Assembly (NCBI RefSeq): GCF_019679435.2
Contig: NZ_CP139781.1
Location: 992,001-1,056,000, forward strand
DNA length: 64,000 bases
From: Actomonas aquatica
GTDB taxonomy: Bacteria; Verrucomicrobiota; Verrucomicrobiia; Opitutales; Opitutaceae
Reading direction: 5' to 3'
Shown here in pieces: positions 34,355-43,061 of the stretch (positions within the stretch are counted from its first letter, which is position 1; every line of letters starts with the position of its first letter). Below the pieces are notes generated by a model. The model had not been told where the DNA came from. It was given only the letters and a program-made list of their open reading frames with translations, and searched no databases. Position numbers and translations under genes: made by a program.

Positions 34355-35992
34355 GTCCAGCACCCGCCCCTTCACCGCAAACTTCAACAACCGCACCGAC
34401 AACTTGCGCGGATCGGCCGGATTGGACTGCGCCGGCGCTTGGTCCGAGGTCACCCAAAGTTCGCTGCGGCCAGGCGGCAGCACCACCCCACTCACTCGCC
34501 AGTCCGTCGGAGCTCGGGTGAGGTGCTCCTGCCACAGCACCGTATCGCCCTGCTTGAGCTGACCGAGTCGATCGGTGTGCACCGACCACTGTCCGCGGAT
34601 CTCCACTTCGACCGGCCGATCGTAGGGATTAAACACTTCGATCGCGGCGTCGCCTTCCGACCAACGCCACTGGCGATCGCCGTCACTTTCCGCCCGGTGC
34701 CATGGCCGCGGAAAATCGACGCGCAATTCGCCCTGCGGCAGCGCAGCCTCGGCGACCTCTGCCCGGTTGGTGATCAGCACGGTGTGAATCTCGCGCGTGC
34801 GCGGCTCCAACGAGACCGGGCCAAAAAACATCGTCAGGTTCCCCAGCAGCAGCAGCGCCCACCAGCGGCGACCTTTCGGCAGCAGCAGATTGAAGCCCAA
34901 CAGCAGCGGCAACAGCACCCGACTCGACGCGCCCGGATGGCCCTCCCACACCGCCGTGCCCAGCACGAGCGCGAGCACCGCAAACGGCACCGTCAGCCGC
35001 CACGCCGCGCTGCTCCACCGCCACCAGCACAACAAAAACGCCGCCTGCACCGTCACGCTGATGTGCGTCGCCAGACCGCCGCCGAGGTATTTCCACGCCA
35101 CGTTGCCTTCCACCACGGCCGAGGCCAGCTCCGCCCACCGCTCCGCGAAAGCGACAAACGGCAGCGAGAAATTCCGCACTCCCGCCAACGAGCCGCCCGT
35201 GTCGCCAAACCGCCAACGCAGGATGGCAAACCACACCACAAAGGGCAGCGCCACCAGGATGCCTTGCAGGATGGCCATACCCCAGCCGCGCGCCGATTTC
35301 CAATTCGCGGGCGCCAGTCCAGCCGCCCCTAGCAAATTCGTTTCCTTGGCCAACCCACCCATCGCCAATACCGCCGTAGCGCGCCAAGGGTGACCGGTTT
35401 CGATCCATTTCAACCCCAGCGCGAGGAGCAACAAGCTCGGCGCGTCCACCAGCGCCGCAAACACGCTGAACAATACGCCGATCGAGAGCATGATGCCGAG
35501 CCAGCGCATCGCGCGGTCCAGATCGGTGGGTGGAAACCAGCGCAGCAGCAGCCAGCCGAGCAGGAACCAGCACACCAGATTCTGCAGCGCAAAGACGTTG
35601 AGCACCCAGTTCGGCTGCCCGACGCCAAATAGATACGCCGTCCACGGCAGCAATATCCGCCGCGCCCGGTAAGGCAGGTTATCGATCGATTTGGCCAACA
35701 CCGGATCCTGCAGGCCCGGATCGATCGCGATCTGAGCGTAATATTGCGCGTCGTAGCCGGGCGACCGGAAATGCCGGTAAACCACCACGTCGCGATCGCT
35801 CGCCCAGTCGATCCCCTGCGGCGGCTCCTCGCCCACGCCGATCAGGTAGGTGTAACCAAAATGCGGCACATGGTAGTCACTGATCTTCGCCACGATCCAT
35901 CCCGCCGCCAACACGTAGAGCAACACCAGCCCGGGGCGCACGCCCGCCTTGCCGACGGGGTTTTGGATCCAGGACCAGACGCGTTGCAACAT
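34352..35992 (-). CDS. Polytopic membrane protein of the glycan locus
   Basis: The 546-residue protein has an N-terminal helix (LVLLYVLAAGWIVAKI) and then the loop FRSPGYDAQYYAQIAIDPG...YRARRILLPW. That is the 'YDxQxYYxxAxDP ... YRxRRIL' signature of a widespread family of bacterial membrane proteins that I regard as GT-C-like. About nine further helices follow, then a C-terminal beta-rich domain of roughly 150 residues. ATG at 35992 is preferred to a TTG eight codons upstream. It is divergent from the GT2 gene at 36144 and convergent with the methyltransferase. Its TAG stop is supplied by the end of the inverted repeat. Confidence 0.6.
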   Translation of the reverse strand: MLQRVWSWIQNPVGKAGVRPGLVLLYVLAAGWIVAKISDYHVPHFGYTYLIGVGEEPPQGIDWASDRDVVVYRHFRSPGYDAQYYAQIAIDPGLQDPVLAKSIDNLPYRARRILLPWTAYLFGVGQPNWVLNVFALQNLVCWFLLGWLLLRWFPPTDLDRAMRWLGIMLSIGVLFSVFAALVDAPSLLLLALGLKWIETGHPWRATAVLAMGGLAKETNLLGAAGLAPANWKSARGWGMAILQGILVALPFVVWFAILRWRFGDTGGSLAGVRNFSLPFVAFAERWAELASAVVEGNVAWKYLGGGLATHISVTVQAAFLLCWWRWSSAAWRLTVPFAVLALVLGTAVWEGHPGASSRVLLPLLLGFNLLLPKGRRWWALLLLGNLTMFFGPVSLEPRTREIHTVLITNRAEVAEAALPQGELRVDFPRPWHRAESDGDRQWRWSEGDAAIEVFNPYDRPVEVEIRGQWSVHTDRLGQLKQGDTVLWQEHLTRAPTDWRVSGVVLPPGRSELWVTSDQAPAQSNPADPRKLSVRLLKFAVKGRVLD

Positions 35993-36143
35993 AGAGGGAA
36001 AACGGGAAACCCCCAACGCAGGAGAAGTCCGGGCCCAGCGTCAATCGCCGCGGTCCAACTCCGGCACTTCCCCCGCCCCGCCATTTCGCCACCTCCGACG
36101 TTGCACGGTTCCGCCGTATTCCCCTCAATGACCGCCCTTTCCG

Positions 36144-36842
36144 ATGCCCACTCTCTCGATCGTCATTCCCTGCTACAACGAACGCGACACCGTCGCATCG
36201 CTCATCGCCGCGGTCAAAGCCGCCACCGTCGACATCGATTCCGAGATCATCATCGTCAACGATTGCTCGACCGACGGCACCGACAAGGTGCTCGACGAAC
36301 AAATCGCTCCCCTCGTGGCCAAGGTCATTCACCAGCCCGTCAATCAGGGCAAAGGCGCCGCCCTGCGCACCGGTTTTGAGGCCGCCACGGGGGACTTCGT
36401 CATCATCCAGGACGCCGATCTCGAATACGATCCGCAGGAATACCCGCGCCTGCTCAAGCCGCTGCTCGACGGCAAAGCCGACGTCGTATTCGGCTCCCGC
36501 TTCATGGGGGGTGAACCCCATCGCGTGCTCTATTACTGGCACTCCCTCGGCAACCAGTTCCTCACGCTGATCTCCAACATGTTCACCAACCTCAACCTCA
36601 CCGACATGGAGTGCTGCTATAAGCTCTTCCGACGCGATATTTTGGACAAAGTGAAGATCGAGGAAAACCGCTTCGGCGTGGAGCCCGAACTCACCGCCAA
36701 GGTCTCGCGGCTCAACTGTCGCATCTACGAGGTCGGCGTCAGCTACGCCGGTCGCACTTACGCCGAGGGCAAAAAGATCGGCTGGCGCGACGGCGTGCGC
36801 GCCATCTACGCCATCCTCAAATACAACGTCTGGCATCGCTGA
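36144..36842 (+). CDS. GT2 glycosyltransferase, dolichyl-phosphate mannose synthase-like
   Basis: The 232-residue, single-domain GT-A enzyme carries [14 protein letters not shown] (4-17), [29 protein letters not shown], and the metal-binding [12 protein letters not shown] motif. [12 protein letters not shown] and a C-terminal [16 protein letters not shown] segment complete it. These are the standard marks of DPM1-type enzymes, which charge a polyprenyl phosphate carrier. It is divergent from the GT-C-like membrane gene on the - strand, an arrangement in which donor-maker and user may share a 150-bp control region. The CCCTTTCCG leader before the ATG lacks a Shine-Dalgarno motif. Confidence 0.87.
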   Translation: MPTLSIVIPCYNERDTVASLIAAVKAATVDIDSEIIIVNDCSTDGTDKVLDEQIAPLVAKVIHQPVNQGKGAALRTGFEAATGDFVIIQDADLEYDPQEYPRLLKPLLDGKADVVFGSRFMGGEPHRVLYYWHSLGNQFLTLISNMFTNLNLTDMECCYKLFRRDILDKVKIEENRFGVEPELTAKVSRLNCRIYEVGVSYAGRTYAEGKKIGWRDGVRAIYAILKYNVWHR

Positions 36843-36868
36843 AGCGCCTTTCGGCGAGCACGCCACCA

Positions 36869-36892
36869 TGTGGGTCGGGCTTCATGCCCGAC
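36869..36892 (+). repeat. Single TGTGGGTCGGGC palindrome
   Basis: One unit of the family seen as an inverted pair at 30646: TGTGGGTCGGGC, loop TTCAT, GCCCGACA, with a 7-bp stem. It lies in the short gap between two + strand glycosyltransferase genes. Confidence 0.65.
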
Positions 36893-36926
36893 AGCCACCT
36901 GCCCCACAGCCCCGCCCGTCCCCCGC

Positions 36927-38147
36927 ATGCTCCTGCTCGACCTCTCCCACACGAGCCACACCCGCGCCCGCACCGGCGTGCAACGGGTCGCTCTGGAGCT
37001 GCGTCGCGCCCTGACCGCCCCCGCCGCGACCGCGACCGGCTCAGTCACCACAATCACCCACGACCCCCATGCTCGCGAATGGCGTCCGCTACAGCCGTGG
37101 GAAGCGTCCTCCCTCGACGCCCCGCCGGTCGCCGCCCGCAAACGCGGCACCACCTGGCCTCTCCGCGCCAAGCTAATGGGGGCTTGGCATAGCCGGGGGC
37201 GCTCCGCCCACCTCGTGCGCGACCTGCCGACCACGGCCCGCGCCGTCCTGTTTCCGGAGATCTTCACCGAGCGCACCGCTACCGCCCTGCCGGTGCTCTT
37301 CGCCACCATCGAGGCCCCTAAGATCGCCGTCTTCCACGATGCCATCCCTCTGCGGCTGCCCGAATTTTCGCCGCCTTCCACCGTTGGCCGGTTCCCACGC
37401 TATCTCGACCAGTTGCGCCTCTTCGATGGCGTCGCCGCCGTGTCCGAGGACTCCCGCCAGTCCCTGCTCGACTACTGGGCTTGGGCTGGCTTCGAGGACC
37501 ACCCGCCCGTCGTAGCCATTCCGCTCGGCACGGATCACCTGCGTCGCGGTCAGCCCCCGTCCAACGCGTCCGCGGCTCCGACCTCGCCCCCGCGCGTCCT
37601 GTGCGTCGGATCCCTCGAGGGCCGCAAAAACCATCTCACCCTGCTCCGCGCGGCCCAGCAGCTTTGGGACGACGGCGAATCCTTCGAACTGGAACTGATC
37701 GGCGGCCTGCAACGCGAAACCGGCGCCGCCGCTCAGCAGCTCCTGCAACAGCTCCAAGCCGACGGTCGCCCCTTGCATTACCGCGGCTGGGTCAACGACG
37801 ACACCCTGCAGGCGGCATTCGCCCGTTGCGCGTTCACCGTCTACCCGTCCCTGCTGGAAGGCTTCGGCTTGCCGGTCTGGGAAAGCCTGCTCCACGGCAA
37901 ACCCTGCGTCTGCTCCGACCGCGGCGCCATCGCCGAAGCCGCCCGCGAGGGCGGTTGCCTCACCACCGATACGACCGATCCCAGCGCCCTCGCCGTCGCC
38001 CTGCGTCGCCTCATCGAATCTCCCACCGAGCTGGCCGAGCTCACCACCGCCGCCCGTCGCCGCTCGGCGCGTCCCTGGACCACCTACGCCGACGACCTCC
38101 TGGCCTGGGCCGACGGCCTGCCGCGACGATCCTTACAAACCCTTTAA
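36927..38147 (+). CDS. GT4 family glycosyltransferase
   Basis: The 406-residue GT-B enzyme begins LLLDLSHTSHTRARTGVQRVALEL, the N-terminal signature of the group that includes mannosyl- and rhamnosyltransferases of O-antigen loci. The C-terminal half has VLCVGSLEGRKNHLTLL and the LLEGFGLPVWESLLHGKP E-x7-E region. The ATG at 36927 was chosen because upstream in-frame codons fall inside the palindromic repeat at 36869. It is followed after 49 bp by the serine-palmitoyltransferase-like gene. Confidence 0.83.
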   Translation: MLLLDLSHTSHTRARTGVQRVALELRRALTAPAATATGSVTTITHDPHAREWRPLQPWEASSLDAPPVAARKRGTTWPLRAKLMGAWHSRGRSAHLVRDLPTTARAVLFPEIFTERTATALPVLFATIEAPKIAVFHDAIPLRLPEFSPPSTVGRFPRYLDQLRLFDGVAAVSEDSRQSLLDYWAWAGFEDHPPVVAIPLGTDHLRRGQPPSNASAAPTSPPRVLCVGSLEGRKNHLTLLRAAQQLWDDGESFELELIGGLQRETGAAAQQLLQQLQADGRPLHYRGWVNDDTLQAAFARCAFTVYPSLLEGFGLPVWESLLHGKPCVCSDRGAIAEAAREGGCLTTDTTDPSALAVALRRLIESPTELAELTTAARRRSARPWTTYADDLLAWADGLPRRSLQTL

Positions 38148-38196
38148 TTTGGCCTTCCCCCACGCTCTTCCCGCTGCCTAAGGTCTTCCCCTTCGC

Positions 38197-39393
38197 ATGG
38201 CTCTTACGTTCTTCAAGCGCAGCCCCAAGGCTATTCTCCAACGCGCGCGTGACGATTACGCGACTAAGATGCGCCTCAAATACGCGCCTTACTACCTCGC
38301 GATGGAAGCCCAACAGGGCACCAAAATCCGTCTCGATGGGCGCGATATGATCATGCTCTCGAGCAACGATTACCTCGGGCTGTCCTTTCATCCCAAGGTC
38401 ATCGAAGCCGGCCAGAATGCCATGAACAAATGGGGCACCAGCCCCACCGGCGCCCGCTCCTCCAACGGCTCCCGCGCCTACCACATCGATCTCGAGGAAA
38501 AACTCGCCGCCTTTCTCGGTCGCGAAGCCTGCCACGTGCACGCCGCCGGCTACCTCTCCTGCCTCACCAGCGTCGCTGCCTTTGCCCAAAAGGGTGACGT
38601 GGTCCTGGCTGACAAAAACATCCACTCCTGCCTCTGGGACGGCCTGCGCCTCTCCATGGCCACGGTGGAACGCTTTTCCCACAATAACCCGGAAGACCTC
38701 CGGGAGGTCGTTTCCTACGTGGATTCCCGCTCCGCCAAAATGCTGGTGATCGAGGGCGTCTACTCCATGGAGGGCCACATCGCCAAGATGCCGGAACTCA
38801 TCGGTATCGGCGAAGAGTTCGGCTGCTTCTCCGTCGTCGACGACGCCCACGGCTTCGGCGTGCTGGGTCGTCAGGGCCGCGGCACCGTCGATCACTTCGG
38901 CCTCAACGACCAAGTCGACATCATCTGCGGCAGCATGTCCAAGTCGCTCGCCAGCACCGGCGGTTTCATCGCGGCCTCCAAGGACGTGATCGAATACCTC
39001 CGCACCAACTCCAAGCAGACCATCTTCAGTGCCGCGGTTTCGCCCTCCCAGGCCGCCGTCGCCAGCACCGCGCTCGACATCATGCAAAACGAGCCGGAGC
39101 ACCACGAACGCCTCTGGCGCAACACCAAGCGCTACACCGACATCCTCAAGTCGCTCGGCCTCGACATCTGGGGCAGCGAAACCCCCGCCGTGCCCATCGT
39201 GCTCGGCTCGCGCGAGTCGGTTTATCGTTTCTGGAAAGCGCTCCTCGAAAAGGGAGTCTTCACGGTCATGTCGATCGCCCCGGCCGTGCCCCCCGGCAAG
39301 GACCTCATCCGCACCGCCATCTCCGCGCTGCACACCGACGAGGAAATCGACCGCATCGGCGAGGCCATGGCCTATGCCGTCAAAAAGCTCTGA
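38197..39393 (+). CDS. Alpha-oxoamine synthase, serine palmitoyltransferase-like
   Basis: The 398-residue fold-type I PLP enzyme has LSSNDYLGLSFHPKV, GARSSNGSRAYHIDLE, the pyridine-nitrogen D215 in VVDDAHG with H218, and the Schiff-base K249 in GSMSKSLASTGGF. Family members condense an amino acid with an acyl thioester and release CO2. Three features favour serine palmitoyltransferase over BioF or KBL: EGVYSMEGHIA, EHHERLWRN, and the GVFTVMSIAPAVPPGKDLIR segment aligned with the SPT 'MARPPATPAG' loop. The convergent lipid genes downstream (ACP, ketosynthase, SDR, GT28) support a sphingoid-type lipid. A BioF-like role remains possible. The pyrimidine-rich leader shows no Shine-Dalgarno motif. 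Confidence 0.72.
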   Translation: MALTFFKRSPKAILQRARDDYATKMRLKYAPYYLAMEAQQGTKIRLDGRDMIMLSSNDYLGLSFHPKVIEAGQNAMNKWGTSPTGARSSNGSRAYHIDLEEKLAAFLGREACHVHAAGYLSCLTSVAAFAQKGDVVLADKNIHSCLWDGLRLSMATVERFSHNNPEDLREVVSYVDSRSAKMLVIEGVYSMEGHIAKMPELIGIGEEFGCFSVVDDAHGFGVLGRQGRGTVDHFGLNDQVDIICGSMSKSLASTGGFIAASKDVIEYLRTNSKQTIFSAAVSPSQAAVASTALDIMQNEPEHHERLWRNTKRYTDILKSLGLDIWGSETPAVPIVLGSRESVYRFWKALLEKGVFTVMSIAPAVPPGKDLIRTAISALHTDEEIDRIGEAMAYAVKKL

Positions 39394-39408
39394 GCCCACG
39401 CGCTTGCG

Positions 39409-39435
39409 TGTAGCAGCGGCCGTGTCGGCCGCTCC
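39409..39435 (+). repeat. TGTAGCAGCGGCCG palindrome
   Basis: The unit is a TGTAGCA head followed by GCGGCCG, loop TGT, CGGCCGC, then TCC. An almost identical copy (loop TCT) is at 59510. Confidence 0.6.
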
Positions 39436-39450
39436 TCGTTGCCTCTCCGC

Positions 39451-39475
39451 TGTAGCCGGTCTCGCTGAGGCCGGC
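39451..39475 (+). repeat. TGTAGCCGG palindrome
   Basis: A TGTA head leads into GCCGG...CCGGC with an inner CTC/GAG pairing and one mismatch. It is linked to the preceding unit by the connector CGTTGCCTCTCCG, which recurs at 59358 and 59595. Confidence 0.5.
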
Positions 39476-39496
39476 CCGTCAGGACCGCCGCCTAAC

Positions 39497-39520
39497 GTAG
39501 GGTCGGTCTTCAGCCGACCC
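39497..39520 (+). repeat. GTAGGGTCGG palindrome
   Basis: A GTA head leads into a 7-bp stem GGGTCGG/CCGACCC around a 7-nt loop. It is the third differently-stemmed unit in a row between two convergent genes, where it may help end transcription. Confidence 0.55.
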
Positions 39521-39526
39521 TCCCCC

Positions 39527-40540
39527 TCACCCCAGCACCCGCCGGATCTCGACTGCACTATCGGCCCAAGTCGGCAACCGACGCTCCGCCGCCCGATCGG
39601 CCAAAGCCCGCCAATAGGCGTCGTCGCTCAACACCCGCGCGAGCCCCTCGCCCCAGGCCGCGGCGTCATTCTTTGGCAGCACCAGACAGCCACCTTCATC
39701 GGTCAGTTCACGCAGCACCGGCAGATCCGTGCACACACAGGGCAATCCACGCCACAACGACTCGATCACCGGCAGACCACAGCCTTCCGCGATCGTGGGA
39801 AACACCACCGCTCGCGTGCGCCCCAGCAGTTCCGCCAGCACTTCGTCCGACGCGGCTTCGTGAAACTGCACGCCGAGCTTTGTCGTCACCGCCCCACGGA
39901 TACGCTCGGCAATCGCGCCGCCGAAATGCGGATTCACCCGCCCCACCACGTGCAGCTCAAAGTCCTGCCCCCGCGCCTTCAGTGCCTGAGCCACGTCGAT
40001 GAGAAATCCCTGATTTTTCCGCGGCTCCACGATGCCCACGCACAGGAGCACCGGCGGAGGCACCACGTCGCGCCGCGGGTGCCGCGCCGAGCCGTCAAAG
40101 TCGGCCCCCAGCGGCAACACGCTCACCGCTGTGGTCGTTTGGCGTCCCTGCCATTGCCAGAACCCGGTCAGGTCACGCTGCACCGCCGCCGAAATCGCAA
40201 AAACGTGATCAAACTTCGCCAACGCGGTCATGTAGCCGGGATGACGCGCCACCGAATGCGGCCAGGTCACCTGTGGCAGATGTAGCGGAATCGCATCCGG
40301 AAACAGCGCCGCCAACCGACACGGCGGCCGATCCAGGAATTCAGCAAAACCTGGGCGCTGCGCGACGTCGAAGGTCTCGGTGGTGAAATACCAATCGTCC
40401 GGCCGAAAGTCCGGTCGATCCTTTCCCCACACCACCGGTTGCACCGCCTCGCCAAGCTCGTCCCGCAACCGACGATTCACCCGCATGAGCCCGGACGCGT
40501 GGCGGGCCTTGGCGGATTTGGTGACGTCGAAATAAATCAT
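39527..40540 (-). CDS. GT4 family glycosyltransferase
   Basis: The 337-residue GT-B enzyme starts IYFDVTKSAKARHASGLMRV and has the SAAVQRDL and VLLCVGIVEPRKNQGFL segments. The EGCGLPVIESLWRGLP sugar-nucleotide site carries its E-x7-E motif. The overall pattern matches the TDP-rhamnose or mannose-transferring GT4 enzymes of lipopolysaccharide loci. The ATG overlaps the stop of the upstream GT4 gene by 4 bp (ATGA on the - strand). It is therefore the last gene of the lipid operon, converging on the serine-palmitoyltransferase-like gene. Confidence 0.8.
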   Translation of the reverse strand: MIYFDVTKSAKARHASGLMRVNRRLRDELGEAVQPVVWGKDRPDFRPDDWYFTTETFDVAQRPGFAEFLDRPPCRLAALFPDAIPLHLPQVTWPHSVARHPGYMTALAKFDHVFAISAAVQRDLTGFWQWQGRQTTTAVSVLPLGADFDGSARHPRRDVVPPPVLLCVGIVEPRKNQGFLIDVAQALKARGQDFELHVVGRVNPHFGGAIAERIRGAVTTKLGVQFHEAASDEVLAELLGRTRAVVFPTIAEGCGLPVIESLWRGLPCVCTDLPVLRELTDEGGCLVLPKNDAAAWGEGLARVLSDDAYWRALADRAAERRLPTWADSAVEIRRVLG

Positions 40541-41811
40541 GGCTGCGAGACGGCTTCCCGAAAGCAGCCATGCAACACCGCCGCGTTGGTGTGCGCATCA
40601 AAATTCGCCTCCGTCCACGCGCGGGCATTTTCCCGCAGTCGCTCGGTCAACACGTCGTCCTCGCGCACGCGCTGAAACGCAGTCACCCAGGCCTCGGGTT
40701 CCGTCTCGCGACAAACAAATCCGGTCTCTTCGTGGGTGATCGCTTCGGTCGTGGCCGCGTGCGGTGAAGTGAGCACCACCACCCCGGCGGCCATCGCTTC
40801 TGGGATCACGTTGGGCAAACCATCGCGGTCACCACTCGGCGCCACCACGCCCGTGTGCAACAGGCAGTCGGCCCACGCCAATTGCGCCCAAACCTCCGGC
40901 TGACCCAGGTGCCCGGTCAGCGTGACCTGATCGTCCAAACCGAGCTCGGCGCGCAACCGCTCCACCCGCGCCCGCTCCGGTCCTTCACCGATGATGCGCG
41001 CCGCGAATGGCACGCCCGCATCCCGCAGCGCCGCGTAAATGCGCAACTGATGATCGAGCCCCTTCTTCGCCACCAGTCTCGCAATGCAGACCAGCCTCAG
41101 CGCCGAACGATCAGCCCGCAGGCGTTTGAACTCCGGGAAGGTCTCCAGCCCGCGTCGAATCAATCGCACCTTGGCGGCATCGTGCCCGCGCGCGATCAGC
41201 GAGTCGCGGCCCATGCCGGTTGAGGTGTGGATGAAGCGCGCCTCGGTCAACTTCTCGTCCAGCCACCAATCGCCACCGTGTTCGTAGATGTCGTAGGCAT
41301 GCGCGGCCGCACTGAAGCGGTGGCCGTCGAGCCGGTGCAGAATCCACGCCGCCGTCGCCGGCGCTCCGCCCCAGGCCGCGTGAATCAGGTCGGGCGGATC
41401 GTTGCGCAGCTCGTGTTGAAACACTCCGGCGAAGCCCGCCCCCAACATGTTCTCCCAAAAGTTCAACCAGCTCGGCGCCCGCCGGGTCCACAGGCCGTGC
41501 CACAGGATGCCGAATACATCCCAGCGGGTGATCGCCACGTGCGGGATGATCCAAAAGAGCTCCAGCAAGCGCCACATGGAGAACTTGCGCACAGGGATGC
41601 CGTGGAAATCGCCGCCGCCTCCAAAAAGTGAATACACGCGCAGCTCCAGCCCCCGCGCCTGCATCGCCAGCACTTCGCGCTGCAGGAAGGTCTCAGTCGA
41701 CTTTGGGAAGGTCGTAAACAGGTAGGTCAGCTTGATCGGCGGATCCTGCGGGTCCGCCTCGGCTACCGGCACGAGCTCCGCCTCACTGGCGCTGTCAGAT
41801 GGAGGCGCCAT
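40537..41811 (-). CDS. GT4 family glycosyltransferase, colanic-acid/exopolysaccharide type
   Basis: The 424-residue enzyme has LTYLFTTFPKSTETFLQREVLAM near its start, the hallmark of the WcaL/AmsK-like GT4 subgroup. HAAWGGAPATAAWI, HAYDIYEHGGDWWL, LVCIARLVAKKGLDHQLRI and GLPNVIPEAMAAGVVVL follow. ATG at 41811 is preferred to a TTG three codons upstream. It overlaps the end of the GT28 gene by 17 bp and is coupled to the next GT4 gene by ATGA. The position after the GT28 suggests it extends a glycolipid headgroup; this is inferred from gene order. Confidence 0.82.
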   Translation of the reverse strand: MAPPSDSASEAELVPVAEADPQDPPIKLTYLFTTFPKSTETFLQREVLAMQARGLELRVYSLFGGGGDFHGIPVRKFSMWRLLELFWIIPHVAITRWDVFGILWHGLWTRRAPSWLNFWENMLGAGFAGVFQHELRNDPPDLIHAAWGGAPATAAWILHRLDGHRFSAAAHAYDIYEHGGDWWLDEKLTEARFIHTSTGMGRDSLIARGHDAAKVRLIRRGLETFPEFKRLRADRSALRLVCIARLVAKKGLDHQLRIYAALRDAGVPFAARIIGEGPERARVERLRAELGLDDQVTLTGHLGQPEVWAQLAWADCLLHTGVVAPSGDRDGLPNVIPEAMAAGVVVLTSPHAATTEAITHEETGFVCRETEPEAWVTAFQRVREDDVLTERLRENARAWTEANFDAHTNAAVLHGCFREAVSQP

Positions 41812-43057
41812 CGTCCACAATCGGGTCGTCCGTCGGAGCGGGTTTTGATTTGTCCTTCGCGGGCGGAAAACTCTGACGTTCGGCCTGCCACCCAGCCGCG
41901 GCTTCGGCCAGTCCCACGAGGTCGCCGATCAACTCCGTCTGGTCATCAGGATACTGCAGCGAAAGGAAGTCGTCGCGGTAACGGGTGTAGGTCTTGGGGT
42001 TGGCCATCCACTGGTCGATGATCTTGGCGAAGTCGTCGCCCGATTCGATTTTCTGCGAGCCGGCGCCGTTGCGGAAGAATTTCCAGGTCAGCTTTTCCTG
42101 GGGCATGATGCCGCCAAAGGCGTTGAAGATGATTGGGCAGCCCACGTGGAGCGACTTGGCACAGGTGGTGGTGCCGCCGCGGGTCACGATCACATCGGAG
42201 GCGATCACCAGCTCATGCATGATGTCGGTGTAGCCCTCGAGGTAGAGCGGCAGATCGGCGTGCTGCGTGCGCCAGTGCGCCAGCATGTTGTAGCACTCCT
42301 GGTTGCGGCCGCAGATCACGATCACCTGCAGCTTGTCGGCGTGCTGCCGTAGTGCTTCGAGCAATACGAGATGGTTGTTGGCGCCATTCGACCCGGTGGC
42401 GAGAAACACGGTGAAGCGGTCGGCGTGCAGACCCAGTTTCTTGACCCGGTAGCGCGCGCGCTGGGCGGCGTTCATGTGCACCTTGGTCGCGCTCGGTCGC
42501 ATGAGATGGCCGCGCACCAACGCCCGCTCGGTCGGAATGCCACACTTGACCGCAAAGTCGCGGGCGGTGGGCGTGCGAGAGATGTAGAGGTCGACCGTCG
42601 GTTCGATCCAGTTGCGACTGTAACCCCAGCCGCCGGAAAACTCGCCGCAATAGGTCGCACAACGCACCTTGTCGGCGCCGAGCACCTGGCGGGCGAACTG
42701 GAAATAACCGCGGTTGAGGCAGTCGTGCACGCTGAGCACGAGGTGCGGTTTATACTCCGTCAGGACATCGCGATAGTAGCCCCGACCGAGCGACACGCTG
42801 CGGCGATTGAGGAAGCTGAGCAGCTCCACGAAGGCGTAGAAACCGTTGTGCAGAAACGGCAGCTTCACCTGAATCCAGTTGTAGATGTTCACTCCGGTGC
42901 GGTTCACCACGGAGGACTTTTCCAGCATCTGCTCGATGCGCACGTCGACCTGGTGGCGATAGAGCGCAAAACACCACTCGGCGAAAGCCTTGGCCCGGGC
43001 GTCGTGTCCGCCTCCGGTGCTTGAAGTGAGAACCAGAATCCGAAGTTGGCGCGGCAC
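41795..43057 (-). CDS. GT28 glycosyltransferase, MGDG-synthase/UgtP-like
   Basis: The 420-residue protein opens with LRILVLTSSTGGGHDARAKAF, the 'GGGHxxxAxA' N-terminal motif of the MGDG-synthase domain. The C-terminal half carries VTRGGTTTCAKSLHVGCPIIF, the diphosphate- and sugar-binding region of GT28 enzymes (MurG, UgtP, MGD1). Such enzymes glycosylate membrane lipids such as diacylglycerol or ceramide at the cytoplasmic face. The GTG start lies 4 bp after the SDR stop; longer in-frame extensions would run through the SDR gene. The C-terminal tail is Lys/Pro/Asp-rich. Its neighbours (SDR, ketosynthase, ACP) point to a dedicated glycolipid. Confidence 0.83.
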   Translation of the reverse strand: MPRQLRILVLTSSTGGGHDARAKAFAEWCFALYRHQVDVRIEQMLEKSSVVNRTGVNIYNWIQVKLPFLHNGFYAFVELLSFLNRRSVSLGRGYYRDVLTEYKPHLVLSVHDCLNRGYFQFARQVLGADKVRCATYCGEFSGGWGYSRNWIEPTVDLYISRTPTARDFAVKCGIPTERALVRGHLMRPSATKVHMNAAQRARYRVKKLGLHADRFTVFLATGSNGANNHLVLLEALRQHADKLQVIVICGRNQECYNMLAHWRTQHADLPLYLEGYTDIMHELVIASDVIVTRGGTTTCAKSLHVGCPIIFNAFGGIMPQEKLTWKFFRNGAGSQKIESGDDFAKIIDQWMANPKTYTRYRDDFLSLQYPDDQTELIGDLVGLAEAAAGWQAERQSFPPAKDKSKPAPTDDPIVDDGASI

Positions 43058-43061
43058 GAGG

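Noticed and set aside
34205-35332. 375-residue + strand open frame starting in the inverted repeat
   Set aside because: It runs antisense to the 546-aa membrane protein and is Arg/Pro/Gln-rich without motifs; the membrane gene has helices and a family signature.
39029-40285. 418-residue + strand open frame
   Set aside because: Overlaps the end of the SPT-like gene in another frame and is antisense to a clear GT4 gene.
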